From Capra hircus (lineage: Eukaryota; Chordata; Mammalia; Artiodactyla; Bovidae), in contig NC_030822.1 in the NCBI RefSeq assembly GCF_001704415.2, positions 47,671,345-47,735,344 of the forward strand: a DNA stretch of 64,000 bases. The letters run 5' to 3'. Positions 55,531-64,000 of the stretch are shown here, one piece after another (within the stretch, counting starts at the first letter, position 1; each line of letters begins with the position of its first letter). Made by a program: the position numbers and the translations under genes. Below the pieces are notes generated by a model that was given only the letters and a program-made list of their open reading frames with translations, ran no database searches and was not told the DNA's origin.

Positions 55531-56099
55531 ACCCAGTTTTCTCCCCAATCTCTAACTGTTCGCTAGTGATGCTTCTGGCATGCCAATCAGACACTGCAGC
55601 CTTCAGGGCAGTTTGCTACAACAAATTCACAGTTCCTAGTAAATTCAGTGGAAAAGTACTGTGTCAAGCAGCCTGATTAAACTGACGTCATTTCCACCAC
55701 CATACACTTTTGTCAAATGAGAAAAAAAAAAAAAAAGAACACTCAAGGAAAAAAGAGAAAAGAAGGAAATCATGTCTTTTGGATCTTATAAAATCGACTG
55801 TGGTTGCGATGCATTTGAAGAATGAGTCTGCCCGTTGTCTTTAGAGCCAAGAGTCTTGGGCCCTAGGTGAGAGCTTGGGCTGTGCTGGAAAGAGCATTAG
55901 AGTCCAAGTCTGGAGACCCCTCTACCCCTCGCTCACCCTGCAACCTTAGACAGTCTATTTCCAGTCCCTTTGGAAGTGGGGGGTATGGGAAACCATCTAA
56001 TAACATACACTTATTGCTAAAGCAGCCTGTAAGTCTGATTCTCCAAACTGTCAAAAAAAAAAGTTTTTTTATGGAAAAAAAGAATCATGTATTTTATGG
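55531..56099. other. Intergenic, no gene seen
   Basis: AT-rich sequence with A-runs near 55720. The frames at 55867-56163 (plus) and 55863-56054 (minus) overlap and are unrecognised. Confidence 0.35.
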
Positions 56100-56235
56100 A
56101 GCGACTGAAACAAAAACTGAAGTAGAGGGCCTTGGTTCTGGTCCTAGCTTTGCTACTAGCTAATCGCGACCTTGGGCAAACCACACCATCCCCTAGAGAT
56201 CTCAGAGTCTTCTGCAAAACAAGGAAGATGAGCTG
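56100..56235 (+). repeat. MIR SINE
   Basis: MIR order: GGCCTTGGTTCTGGTCCTAGC, CGACCTTGGGCAAACCACACC, GAGATCTCAGAGTCTTCTGC, GGAAGATGAGCTGGATGATC. Confidence 0.7.
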
Positions 56236-56899
56236 GATGATCTCCAAGGCCCCTTCTGGTGCTGATGCTCTATTCTGTTCCGTAGAAGATCAAACCCATC
56301 AGCACAGCCATGGAGAGGACAGTTCCGAGTGTCACCAACCTGGAGCATCTCAATCTGCCCACACCATGCTTCCTCTTCTCTTGATGGGGAGTAGTTACTT
56401 GCTCTTTTCTGTGTTTAAAGATTTTTCTATTCCAAAAGTGCAAAATACTTGTCCTCTCCTCCTTTAGTGGTAACTTAGCAAATAAAGTCACCTTGTATCT
56501 CACTCCCCCCCAGGTAGCCTCTTAGAAGAGGCTGGCACTATCCAGACAGAGGGGGAATGATGGCTACCAGAGGAAACCTGAGTGATACCTCTTGGTTGAT
56601 CTGCAGCGTCACTGTTTCCAAGTGCAAACAGAAAGAATGCCCTGGACACTGACCAGACAGATAATAAAGGTAGGGTTAGCCAGAAGAAGAAGGACCTTGC
56701 AGGGAGAATGGGGTAAGGGAAGAGAGCCAACTGGAAAACAAACATCAGATTTCTCTTCCGACTGCAAATAGGGACCGCATAAAGGAGAAGGCAAGGCAGC
56801 ACATGTAAGGGAGAGACAAAAGAGCATGTGTCCTCTCAATTGCATGGACACCTAACCAGTTAGTAGCTCCAGAAATTCCACCTTCCGTATATTCTGAAT
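56236..56899. other. Intergenic, no gene seen
   Basis: Frames of 77-111 codons on both strands overlap each other and show no domain. No repeat identified with confidence. Confidence 0.35.
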
Positions 56900-57630
56900 C
56901 CATTCACTCAGTCTGTCCATTATTGCTGCCCTAACCTCAGTTCAAGCTCTCATCAGCTCAGGCCTCAGTTACTGCCACAGTCTTCTGACTCACCTCTTCT
57001 CTCTCTCTCTGATCCATTCTTTGCCTGCCACCATATCTATCTTTCTAAAATGCTATGCTTAACAAGTCACTCTTCTACTTAAGATCTTTCTATGACCCTT
57101 CATCACCTTTAAAATGAAATAAGAGTCCTGTACAATCTGGTTCCAGACTACTTCTCTTGCCTAATCCTCACCATCCTTACAATCTCTACTCCAATCAGGT
57201 CAAAGTGCTTGCAATTCCCTAAACTTGATGCTCTGGGTCTTTATATAAGCAGATCTTTCTAACTGGCACTCTGCTCTCCCCACAATTCCCCCCAACCACC
57301 AGCACCACCACTCGCTCTAAGCCAACTTCAACCCACCCCTTAGGACTCAGTTCAGACATCAGGCTCTCTTCCAAGAACTTCTGTGACAAGCCCCTGCCCT
57401 CTGCCAAATCTGGATCACATGTCCCTCCTCCTATGCTCCCACAAAAACGTTTGTTTATGCTTTAACAATCATTACCAAATTGAACCATAAAGGCTCCTGA
57501 TTCTTTATGGTTTTCTCAACCATGTTTTAACATCTCAGAGCCCCCAGTCCTTAAACACAGTGGTTGACATTGGCATACAGGAAATGCTTGATGAGTAAGT
57601 GAATGAACGAATAAATACATGCATGAAACT
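56900..57630 (+). repeat. L2 LINE, long 3' relic
   Basis: One of the more complete L2 copies: CTAAAATGCTATGCTTAACAAGTCACTC, TCTGGTTCCAGACTACTTCTC, TTGATGCTCTGGGTCTTTATA, then CCAAGAACTTCTGTGACAAGC and an ending with GTGGTTGACATTGGCATACAGG and ATGAGTAAGTGAATGAACG. Confidence 0.85.
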
Positions 57631-58029
57631 GAGCCTACCTGATAGGAGGGAGAGCCTTAGTCTATCACAGAGGCAAGACTGACAGGAAGAACCTTGAACA
57701 ACATTGAACAGATTAGGAGAAAAAGGACAAGGGTCTAAGGTTCAGATCAAGGGTAAACTTGACAGTGGGAAAAATAAAGGCAGAGACCAGCAGGAGCTCT
57801 AGCTAAGAGAGATGAATGGAGTTCCATGGTCAGCATGGGAAGTCAGAGAAAAATCTCAGGGTCTGAGAGAAATAAACTCCTTCCTGCTGAATTCTATGGA
57901 ACACTTCCAAGACTAAAAAGATGGAGAAGCTGCAGAAAAGGTAATAAATAGTTTAGCTTGGAATCACAGAAAAAGCTGGAGCTTATGCCAGAACAAGTCT
58001 AAAAGATCAAAGAGTACTGGTAGGAGAAG
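57631..58029. other. Intergenic, no gene seen
   Basis: Purine-rich, single-copy-looking. No feature can be supported. Confidence 0.35.
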
Positions 58030-58230
58030 CCAGGAGTACAATGGAAAGAGAACAGGGTTTGGAGTGAGATGGCTCTGGGGACCTTGGGCAAGCCAAGCCT
58101 TTTCTTTTTCTCTAGGGAGCTTAGATTCTTCATTGGTAAAATGGGAACATAATACCCATTTCCTAGAATTCTTTAAAGGAACATATGAGATATGTTACAC
58201 TTTGTAAGTGAAAGGAACAATGTAATTGGC
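58030..58230 (+). repeat. MIR SINE
   Basis: MIR order: AATGGAAAGAGAACAGGG, TTGGAGTGAGATGGC, GACCTTGGGCAAGCC, TTCATTGGTAAAATGGG and AGATATGTTACACTTTG. Confidence 0.75.
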
Positions 58231-58739
58231 CATCTATTATTACGAATGTTGACCAGAGCCGTGCTTCTTCTGTCCCAAGGCATCTGGTGCTTCTAAGTTG
58301 TTCCATATTCCTTGTGAAGGGAAGGAACCCACTGATAAATGAACGTGCTCCAAGATACGAGGGGCCCAATATGTTATCATTTCCAGTGGGAGATGCTGCT
58401 GCAAAGAATGGTGCTAACAAGGATGAGCCTGCAAGCTAGATCAGAGCCCAGCAGGCACAGAGTAATGTGTCATTTTGTGTGAGTAACTATCACAGTGTGG
58501 ATATCTTATTGATGATATGACTAAGTAAGCATCATTATACTATGAGACTCATATAGAGGACAAGCCAGAACTACCTCTGTAAGGAATGGGGAGACAGACA
58601 TGAAGGTGCCAAAACCTTAACTTTTCCTATTGCCATGTGCATAAATGCCATTAAAGCAGCCCCAACCATCGGCCTCTTGGCTCTTGCATGAAAAAGCCCC
58701 AACCTTTATGCTTTATATCTACATGAGTTTAGAATAAGC
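58231..58739. other. Intergenic, no gene seen
   Basis: Single-copy-looking with an 85-codon unrecognised minus frame (58163-58420). Confidence 0.35.
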
Positions 58740-58905
58740 TGCCTAAGCCCATCCCAACCCCAGTTTTCTCATCAATAAAATGGATGAACAACTCCTGTCC
58801 TAATTAAGTCACAGGACTGTTCTGAGATTCCAATGAGATAAAGGGTGTGAAAGCTCCTTGCAAGCTGTAAAGTCGGTGCATATCTGAGGGACTGACATTC
58901 TGAAA
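58740..58905 (+). repeat. MIR SINE fragment, 3' half
   Basis: MIR 3' blocks: CCCCAGTTTTCTCATCAATAAAATGG, ACAGGACTGTTCTGAGATTCC, AATGAGATAAAGGGTGTGAAAGC. Confidence 0.75.
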
Positions 58906-59759
58906 CAGACTGTGAATAAGGTCAACCCTGGCAAAACAGATCCAGGGAGGAAAAAAAATAATCTGTACTAGCAACTCTGGCTTTGCCTGTCCTTTTGAGT
59001 AGCATATGACCCTGGGGATGCACCAGCTACAGGCAGCATCTGGCCAAGGGCAGGCAGTCCTCTCTGCACAAGCCTGTATCAGCAAACTAGACCCAGTCAC
59101 CACCTCCCCCCATCAACCCTGCTTTCCTCCAGCCCCCCACACATATGGTGTCCTAGCCTATGCAGATGTCCTATGCACTCAGAAACTTCAGCTCTTTGTA
59201 GATGAACATATTCAGATAATGAGAGGCTCCTGGAAATATACCCCCTGGCCCATGGCTCCCAGCCCTTGCTCAAAGCTGTCTCTGGAGGCAGGCTGTGCTC
59301 AGTACACCCAGACAAAGCTTAAGAAATTAGCAGCTCCAGATACTGGTCGTCATACCCGATGGTATCCATGGTGCTGGAATTAACCAGAGATAAAGTAAAA
59401 GCACACACTGCCACATTAAAATAACAGAAACCTCTGTCTCAAAGGTTCTGAGTTTCATGTGTAAAAATTCTTCCCCAGATAAAATGGCCTATTGTTTCAG
59501 GAAGGAGGCCTTAACAGCACTATCAGTTCATCAGTTACGCCTAGGACAAAAGTGGGCTAGGGGTGCAGTGGCACTTGGCTCCCCTGGCTTGATCAAAAGG
59601 CACTGATCACTGCAATGCCAGTGATTCCACCAAGAGCCCTCAAAGAAGACCACAGCTGGAGGGTGGGCAGGCTTTGCAGCCTAGCTGTACCTCACCCCTT
59701 GTCTCCAATACCAGTGATGCAACCCTAGGTCCAAATTACACGGACCATGGTACCACCTC
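58906..59759. other. Intergenic, no gene seen
   Basis: A 125-codon plus frame (59006-59383) and a 99-codon minus frame (58804-59103) are unrecognised and overlap. No repeat identified. Confidence 0.35.
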
Positions 59760-60175
59760 TTAACTAGCCTCCCTGCCAGCTTCCAAGCCATTCATCCTCC
59801 AAGAGCAGTCAGGGGAAAGTCTGATGATATCGCTTCTGTTTAAAAACCATTCATAGTTCTCTCTGACTGCAAAACTGAATGAAGCTGAAATCTCTAAGCC
59901 TAGAATTCAAAGACCTTCTCAAGCTGGCCACAGCCAACAATTACAAATGTTGCTTTAATTATTCCCTTTCATGCTCTTTAGGCTCCAGCCCCAAATGAAC
60001 TCCTTCTGATACCTGAACTCAGCCTGTAATTCTTGTCTTTGCACTTTGTCTATGCTGTGTACTCCATTTGGAATGCTTCTTTCTTATCCAAATCCTACTG
60101 GATTTTCAAACCATCTCAAACCCTACCTCTTCCATGAAGCTTTCCCTGATTTTTCTAGTTTACATTATTTTAGCT
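59760..60175 (+). repeat. L2 LINE relic, 3' part
   Basis: L2 blocks: TGATGATATCGCTTCTGTTTAAAAACC, TTCAAAGACCTTCTCAAGCTGG, GTGTACTCCATTTGGAATGC, CCTACCTCTTCCATGAAGC. Confidence 0.8.
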
Positions 60176-60204
60176 ACCCATTATCTATACTTGGGAAGCT
60201 CCTA

Positions 60205-60335
60205 TAAAATACTGATGTCCAACCATCACTCAGAGATGCTGACTTAGTATGGAGTAGGACCTGGCAACTGATTTTTTTTTTTTTAAGTTCACAAGGTGTT
60301 TCTAATGTGCAGGATTTAAAGATCATTGTCCTAGT
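60205..60335 (+). repeat. MER5/Charlie-like hAT relic
   Basis: The block order CTCAGAGATGCTGACTTAG, GGCAACTGATTTTTTTTT, TTCACAAGGTGTTTCTAATGTGCAGG, TAAAGATCATTGTCCTAG resembles the 3' half of a MER5-type element (non-autonomous hAT). Confidence 0.55.
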
Positions 60336-60424
60336 TAGAAGTAACCTTTCTCTTCACTGAGCTGAAGGGAAGTTTTATATAAATAGACATAATTTCTAGC
60401 TTCTTGTGTATTTTTATTTTTAAA

Positions 60425-60790
60425 AGATTTTACTGAGTGTTTATTTTATCCATGCACTAACCTAGGTGCTTGAGTATAGCAGTGATCAAAACAAAACCCC
60501 TGCTCTCATGGGGCTTACATTCTGATAGACAGATACAAGACAAATAACACAAAGTCAGGTGATAAATGCTACTAAAAGTAGGGTAAGGAGACAGAGAACA
60601 AAAGGAGAGGGCCTCTTTTAGAGACAGTGGTTACAGTGTGTACACAACTTATCTACCCCTAAGACAGCATGTTACGTGACAATGAAACCTGCGTTTAATT
60701 TACTTTTGTTTCATTCATAGCTTTTTGCATAGTGCTTGGCACATAATAGATGCTCAATAAATAAATGATTGTATATGAATGAATGAAAGA
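60425..60790 (+). repeat. Old interspersed repeat and L2 end
   Basis: The left part has the common old block AGTGATCAAAACAAAACCCC-type sequence with CATGGGGCTTACATTCTGATAGAC. The right part (60700-60785) ends like L2: GCATAGTGCTTGGCACATAATAGATGC, then a GAAT-type short repeat (60777-60805). Confidence 0.6.
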
Positions 60791-61009
60791 ATGAATGAGT
60801 GAATGGATTTGTGTGGCTTATCTACAGCTACATCACCCATAGCATACAGGGCAGTACTTGAAATACTGCAGACTAGATGCTCAATAGATAGTGGTTGAGT
60901 GGGTGAATCTGACTGCATTTTGGGACAAGTTATTATGATGGCACGTGTTCCTGGGAATAGGTCATCAAAAGAGCACATAATATCAAGCTGATCCTGAGAT
61001 CACTGAGCT

Positions 61010-61145
61010 CAATCTCCTTATTTTAAAGATAAAGGTGATATCCAGAGAGGTGATTATCTAACCTAAGAACACAGAAGAAATCAGAGGGACAGCTGACCTG
61101 AGTCCCTACCTCTTTTGACTCTGGGTCCAGTGCTCATTCCATCAA
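61010..61145 (-). repeat. MIR SINE fragment
   Basis: Antisense MIR blocks: CTTATTTTAAAGATAAAGGTG, AGAGAGGTGATTATCTAACC, ACAGCTGACCTGAGTCCC. Confidence 0.6.
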
Positions 61146-62021
61146 ACTGAAATACTGCTCCCATTAGCATCAGAAAGTTACCCTGAGAGCTGTTACATCA
61201 AATGGCTCAAAAACTAATTCAAATTAGCATCACCAGAACTAAAGAAAGTCTCAGTTTTCTTTGGTTTCACAACAATCTTTCCTGATGGCTAAAACATGGT
61301 ACATTTAACAGACAACTTTATCCTTGCTACACCTCACTGCCCCATTCCACCCCCATCAAGACAGGCAGACAGGACCTCCTCCCTCCCCAGAGTAGGCGAG
61401 CAGTCGGTTATTTCCAACTGTAAATATAACTCGAAACATTTCCCATTTTCTATCCTTAGCCATAGTTTCAATGAAATATGGAATACACAACCCCAGGCTA
61501 AATGCAAAATCCTATGCAAAGAAGCCACTGGCTGGAAAACCAGAGAAGAGCTTAAGGCCCCGGCAAAGTGAGGGAGACCATCAACTGGGGCTGTTGATGA
61601 AGTGATGGGGTATGTGTGCTCCAATCAAGAGGCTGGCTTTGTTGTGGGAAAACAAGCCCTGACCATAGAGAAGCAAGTACAACATTTTCTTTTCATCTTT
61701 CTTAAAATCCTGTGGAATCATAGAATCCATCTGGATGAGATGGAGACCGATTTCCTAGAAAAATATTCCAAACAAAATGCTTTTCCTCAAGACAGCCAAA
61801 TATTATACAGTCAGCCCGGGCTTCCTTGACTCGCCTGGGCTTCCTTGGCCTTCTAATAAATAGAATGCTCCATCACCTAGTCTTTCTGCACCTTTACAAT
61901 CAAGGGATGGTCAAAATGCAGGCTCCCAAGGCATCTAGGGCTCTCAAAGGGTTTTCTGAAACATCAAAGAAAAACCAGACTTAATGTAACTTTTAACATA
62001 AACATATCGTGTTCTATTGCT
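61146..62021. other. Intergenic, no gene seen
   Basis: Frames of 75-96 codons on both strands are unrecognised. A tandem-looking pair CTGGGCTTCCTTG occurs near 61825-61856 (GGGCTTCCTTGACTCGCC then GGGCTTCCTTGGCC). Confidence 0.35.
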
Positions 62022-62253
62022 GTGTGTGTGTGCGTGTGCTCGGTCGTGTCTGACTCTTTGTGACCCCATGGACTGTAGCCGGCCAGCCTCCTCTGTCCAT
62101 GGCATTTTCCCGGAAAGAATACTGGAGTGGGTTTACCATTTCCTACTCCAGGGGATCTTCCCAACCCAGGGATCGAACCAAGGTCTCCTGTATCTCCTCA
62201 GAGGCAAGCGATTTCTTTACCACTGAGCCACCTGGGAAGTCAGGGAAGCCCCT
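62022..62253 (-). mobile_element. Bov-tA SINE, antisense
   Basis: A GTGT run (62024-62038) is followed by the reversed body (GTCTGACTCTTTGTGACCCC, TACTGGAGTGGG) and the reversed head ending near CACTGAGCCACCTGGGAAG. The B-box reads, reversed, GGTTCGATCC. Full length. Confidence 0.9.
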
Positions 62254-62354
62254 CTATTATAGTATTTCTTTGAAACTGGCAGTTTTAATATGGGACATAG
62301 ATGAAAGAGAAGTAGAGAGATGATTAACTAGATGAGAGAGTTCCAGGTCTACCT

Positions 62355-62475
62355 GATTGAAAGAACCACCGGAGACACTAGGCCTCACCAAATTAAATCA
62401 CCAGGGTAGAGACCTAGAAATGTGTATTTTTAGCAACCACACCAGTTGACTCTTACAAATCAGTTAACATGGGAA
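62355..62475 (+). repeat. MER5-like hAT relic
   Basis: The order ACCAAATTAAATCACCAGG, TAGAAATGTGTATTTTTAGC, CACACCAGTTGACTC fits a degraded MER5-type half. Weak. Confidence 0.4.
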
Positions 62476-62539
62476 ACACCGAGACAGAAAATCACAGTAT
62501 CCACTTCAATAGAATTTTTACCAGAATTAAGTGGGACTA

Positions 62540-62615
62540 TATAAAGCTTTTGGCACAGTGCCTGGCACATAATAAGTGCTCAGCAAGTATTGCTTACTGT
62601 CGTTATTTAATTATT
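62540..62615 (+). repeat. MIR SINE, 3' end
   Basis: MIR terminal blocks: AGCTTTTGGCACAGTGCCTGG, CACATAATAAGTGCTCAGC, then TATTATTTAAT-type end. Confidence 0.8.
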
Positions 62616-62764
62616 AATAAGACATTCCAGAGCCTTGTCAGTTAATAATTATCATATGGACTTCTACAACCAAAAGAGCAGAGAGCACAAGTACCCTGGC
62701 ATTCAAGAATTACCATTACTTCCCTCTTTTTTCTTATTAATTTCATGCCCATTACCTCACAACC

Positions 62765-62955
62765 ACAACGGTTCTCAAAGTGTGGTCCCTCGCCAGCAGC
62801 ATTGGCATCATTTTGGAAATTATTAGAAATGAAAATTTTCAGAACCCAGCCCAGATGTACTTAATGAATACATCATTAGCAGTGGGGCCCAGAAATCCAA
62901 TTTTAACAAGCTTTTCAGGTGACCTGGAGGCAGGCCGTAGCTTGAGAGCCATCAC
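62765..62955 (+). repeat. MER5-type hAT (Charlie) MITE
   Basis: A near-complete MER5 pattern: GGTTCTCAAAGTGTGGTCCC, CCAGCAGCATTGGCATCA, TTATTAGAAATGAAAATTTTC, TGGGGCCCAGAAATCC, AACAAGCTTTTCAGGTGA, ending GCTTGAGAGCCAT. The ends are inverted repeats of each other (GGTTCTCAA against TTGAGAGCC). Confidence 0.85.
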
Positions 62956-62959
62956 CCTA

Positions 62960-63118
62960 ACCTCTTGCTACTCCAAATATGGTCCCAGGATCAGCAGCGT
63001 GGCATATTAGAAACAGAATCTCAGGCCCCATCCCAGACCTACAAAATCAGATTCTGCATTTTAATGAAGCTCCCAGGTGATTCACACCCACCATAATATT
63101 CGAGCAGCACTGTCCTAG
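62960..63118 (+). repeat. Second MER5-type hAT MITE, adjacent and same orientation
   Basis: A second copy of the pattern follows with only a few bases between: AAATATGGTCCCAGGATCAGC, TTAGAAACAGAATCTCAGGC, CCAGACCTACAAAATCAG, GAAGCTCCCAGGTGATTC. It is more diverged than the first. Confidence 0.75.
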
Positions 63119-63189
63119 ACCACAGAAACTTCCAATGCACAAAATAAAAGGAAAATAAATGTTCTGTTGTTTTGGATGTTGTTAAATGA

Positions 63190-63370
63190 CATTTATAAGT
63201 ACTTATTAGGACTTACTGTCCTTTATTCAGGTTACCTTGCTGATCCTCATTAAGCCTAGTGGTAGAAATGTTTATTCCTGCTTTACAGATTAGAAAATCG
63301 AGGCTCAGGTCAGTGAAGTACCTTGTGGAAAATCACACAGCTAATAAGTGGTAGAGCTGGTTATCTCTCT
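63190..63370 (-). repeat. MIR SINE
   Basis: Antisense MIR blocks: CTTTACAGATTAGAAAATCGAGGCTCAGG, AATCACACAGCTAATAAGTGG, TAGAGCTGGTTATC. Confidence 0.8.
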
Positions 63371-64000
63371 GTGACCTTTCACCTCAGAGTGCCTTTGGAT
63401 AGTGGCTGGCAGTCTGGCTAAGCAGACATTACCTGCCTGCCAGTACAAATGGGGCACCTTGAAAAAAAGAGGCAGTCCCCAACTTATGAATGAACAAGCT
63501 GCCAGAATTGTGTGATTCTAAGTCAGATATTTGGAACTACTAATGGAATTACTCATAACAACTATTTACATCATGGCTTCCACGAGAAAATGCCTTCTGA
63601 GTTATAGCACCAGACGATAGCAGCTCCATGCAGACTCAATACACCTGGACTCCAGAAACTTGTTAGTACTGCATTCCTATCAGCATAAGGGAAAGAATTG
63701 CCAAGGCAAATCTCTCTCCAGATGTTCTGGTTTGGAAAACATCCACTCAGTCTCTCACTCAAAGATTCACTGAGTGCCTCCTCTGGAAAAGGTGCTGCGC
63801 CAGGTGCTATGGGTGGTAAAAGATGAAAATGATCCCTGCCTCAATGAATTTACAGTCCTAGAAGGGAAATAAAGTACACACACCTACATCCCAACCTAAA
63901 ATCCAAGGTGGAAAGCTGTGAATGACAAGAGAAATGCTGTGGAAGTTCAGAGAAGGGGGAGATCACTTAGGACACAAGGATCAGGGAAGACTTCACAAGG
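63371..64000. other. Intergenic, no gene seen
   Basis: At 63.76-63.88 kb an old interspersed repeat appears (GCCAGGTGCTATGGGTGGTA, ATCCCTGCCTCAATGAATTTACAG), of the same type as at 60.43 kb. No gene is visible. Confidence 0.4.

Noticed and set aside
59006..59383. 125-codon plus-strand frame at 59.0-59.4 kb
   Set aside because: No recognisable domain or splice context. It overlaps minus-strand frames of similar length. Treated as chance.

Overview
This window is nuclear DNA from a ruminant, almost certainly a bovid. The evidence is its repeats: BovB (RTE) LINEs ending in a CTGAA-type tail, Bov-tA and dimeric Bov-A2 SINEs, cetartiodactyl CHR-type tRNA SINEs, and young ruminant L1 3' ends, over a background of old mammalian MIR, L2, L1 and MER5-like relics. 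I cannot tell cattle, bison, sheep and goat apart by eye. I found no intact host protein-coding gene. Nearly every open frame longer than about 100 codons lies in a transposable element or is a chance frame.

Layout. 0-13 kb: old L1, L2 and MIR sequence with younger insertions, including two adjacent ancient L1 3' bodies (7.2-10.7 kb) interrupted by two CHR SINEs and one BovB. 13-23 kb: L1, MIR, L2, Bov-tA and a BovB reverse-transcriptase relic with a target-site duplication. 23.4-23.75 kb: a CpG island with paired CCAAT boxes, two CACGTG E-boxes and a near-perfect RFX X-box. This is the best candidate host promoter in the window. 24-43 kb: mixed old and young repeats, a mini-mariner, a 1.3 kb L1 and several SINEs with clear duplications.

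43.07-55.13 kb: a class I (gammaretrovirus-like) endogenous provirus with both LTRs, a 4-bp GGAC duplication, a PBS resembling tRNA-Arg(UCU), a polypurine tract and an Env transmembrane relic. It is internally degenerate and inflated by nested insertions: a Bov-A2 in the 5' LTR, a BovB, a 2.3 kb L1, a BovB with a 5' inversion, and an antisense BovB that itself holds an 85-bp BovB fragment. 55.3-55.5 kb: a TATA-like box, a short ATG frame, a 17-G run and a GC-rich patch, possibly a promoter. 56-64 kb: old L2, MIR and MER5-like relics and one Bov-tA.

I see no previously undescribed gene system. The most unusual observations are structural: a multi-step templated (fold-back) insertion inside a CHR SINE at about 7.73-7.85 kb, copied from a locus 1.9 kb upstream; a BovB copy with a twin-priming-type inversion; and the nested provirus, whose order of insertion can be read from target-site duplications. 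Repeat family names come from memory of consensus sequences, not from a database search. Boundaries without a stated duplication are approximate.
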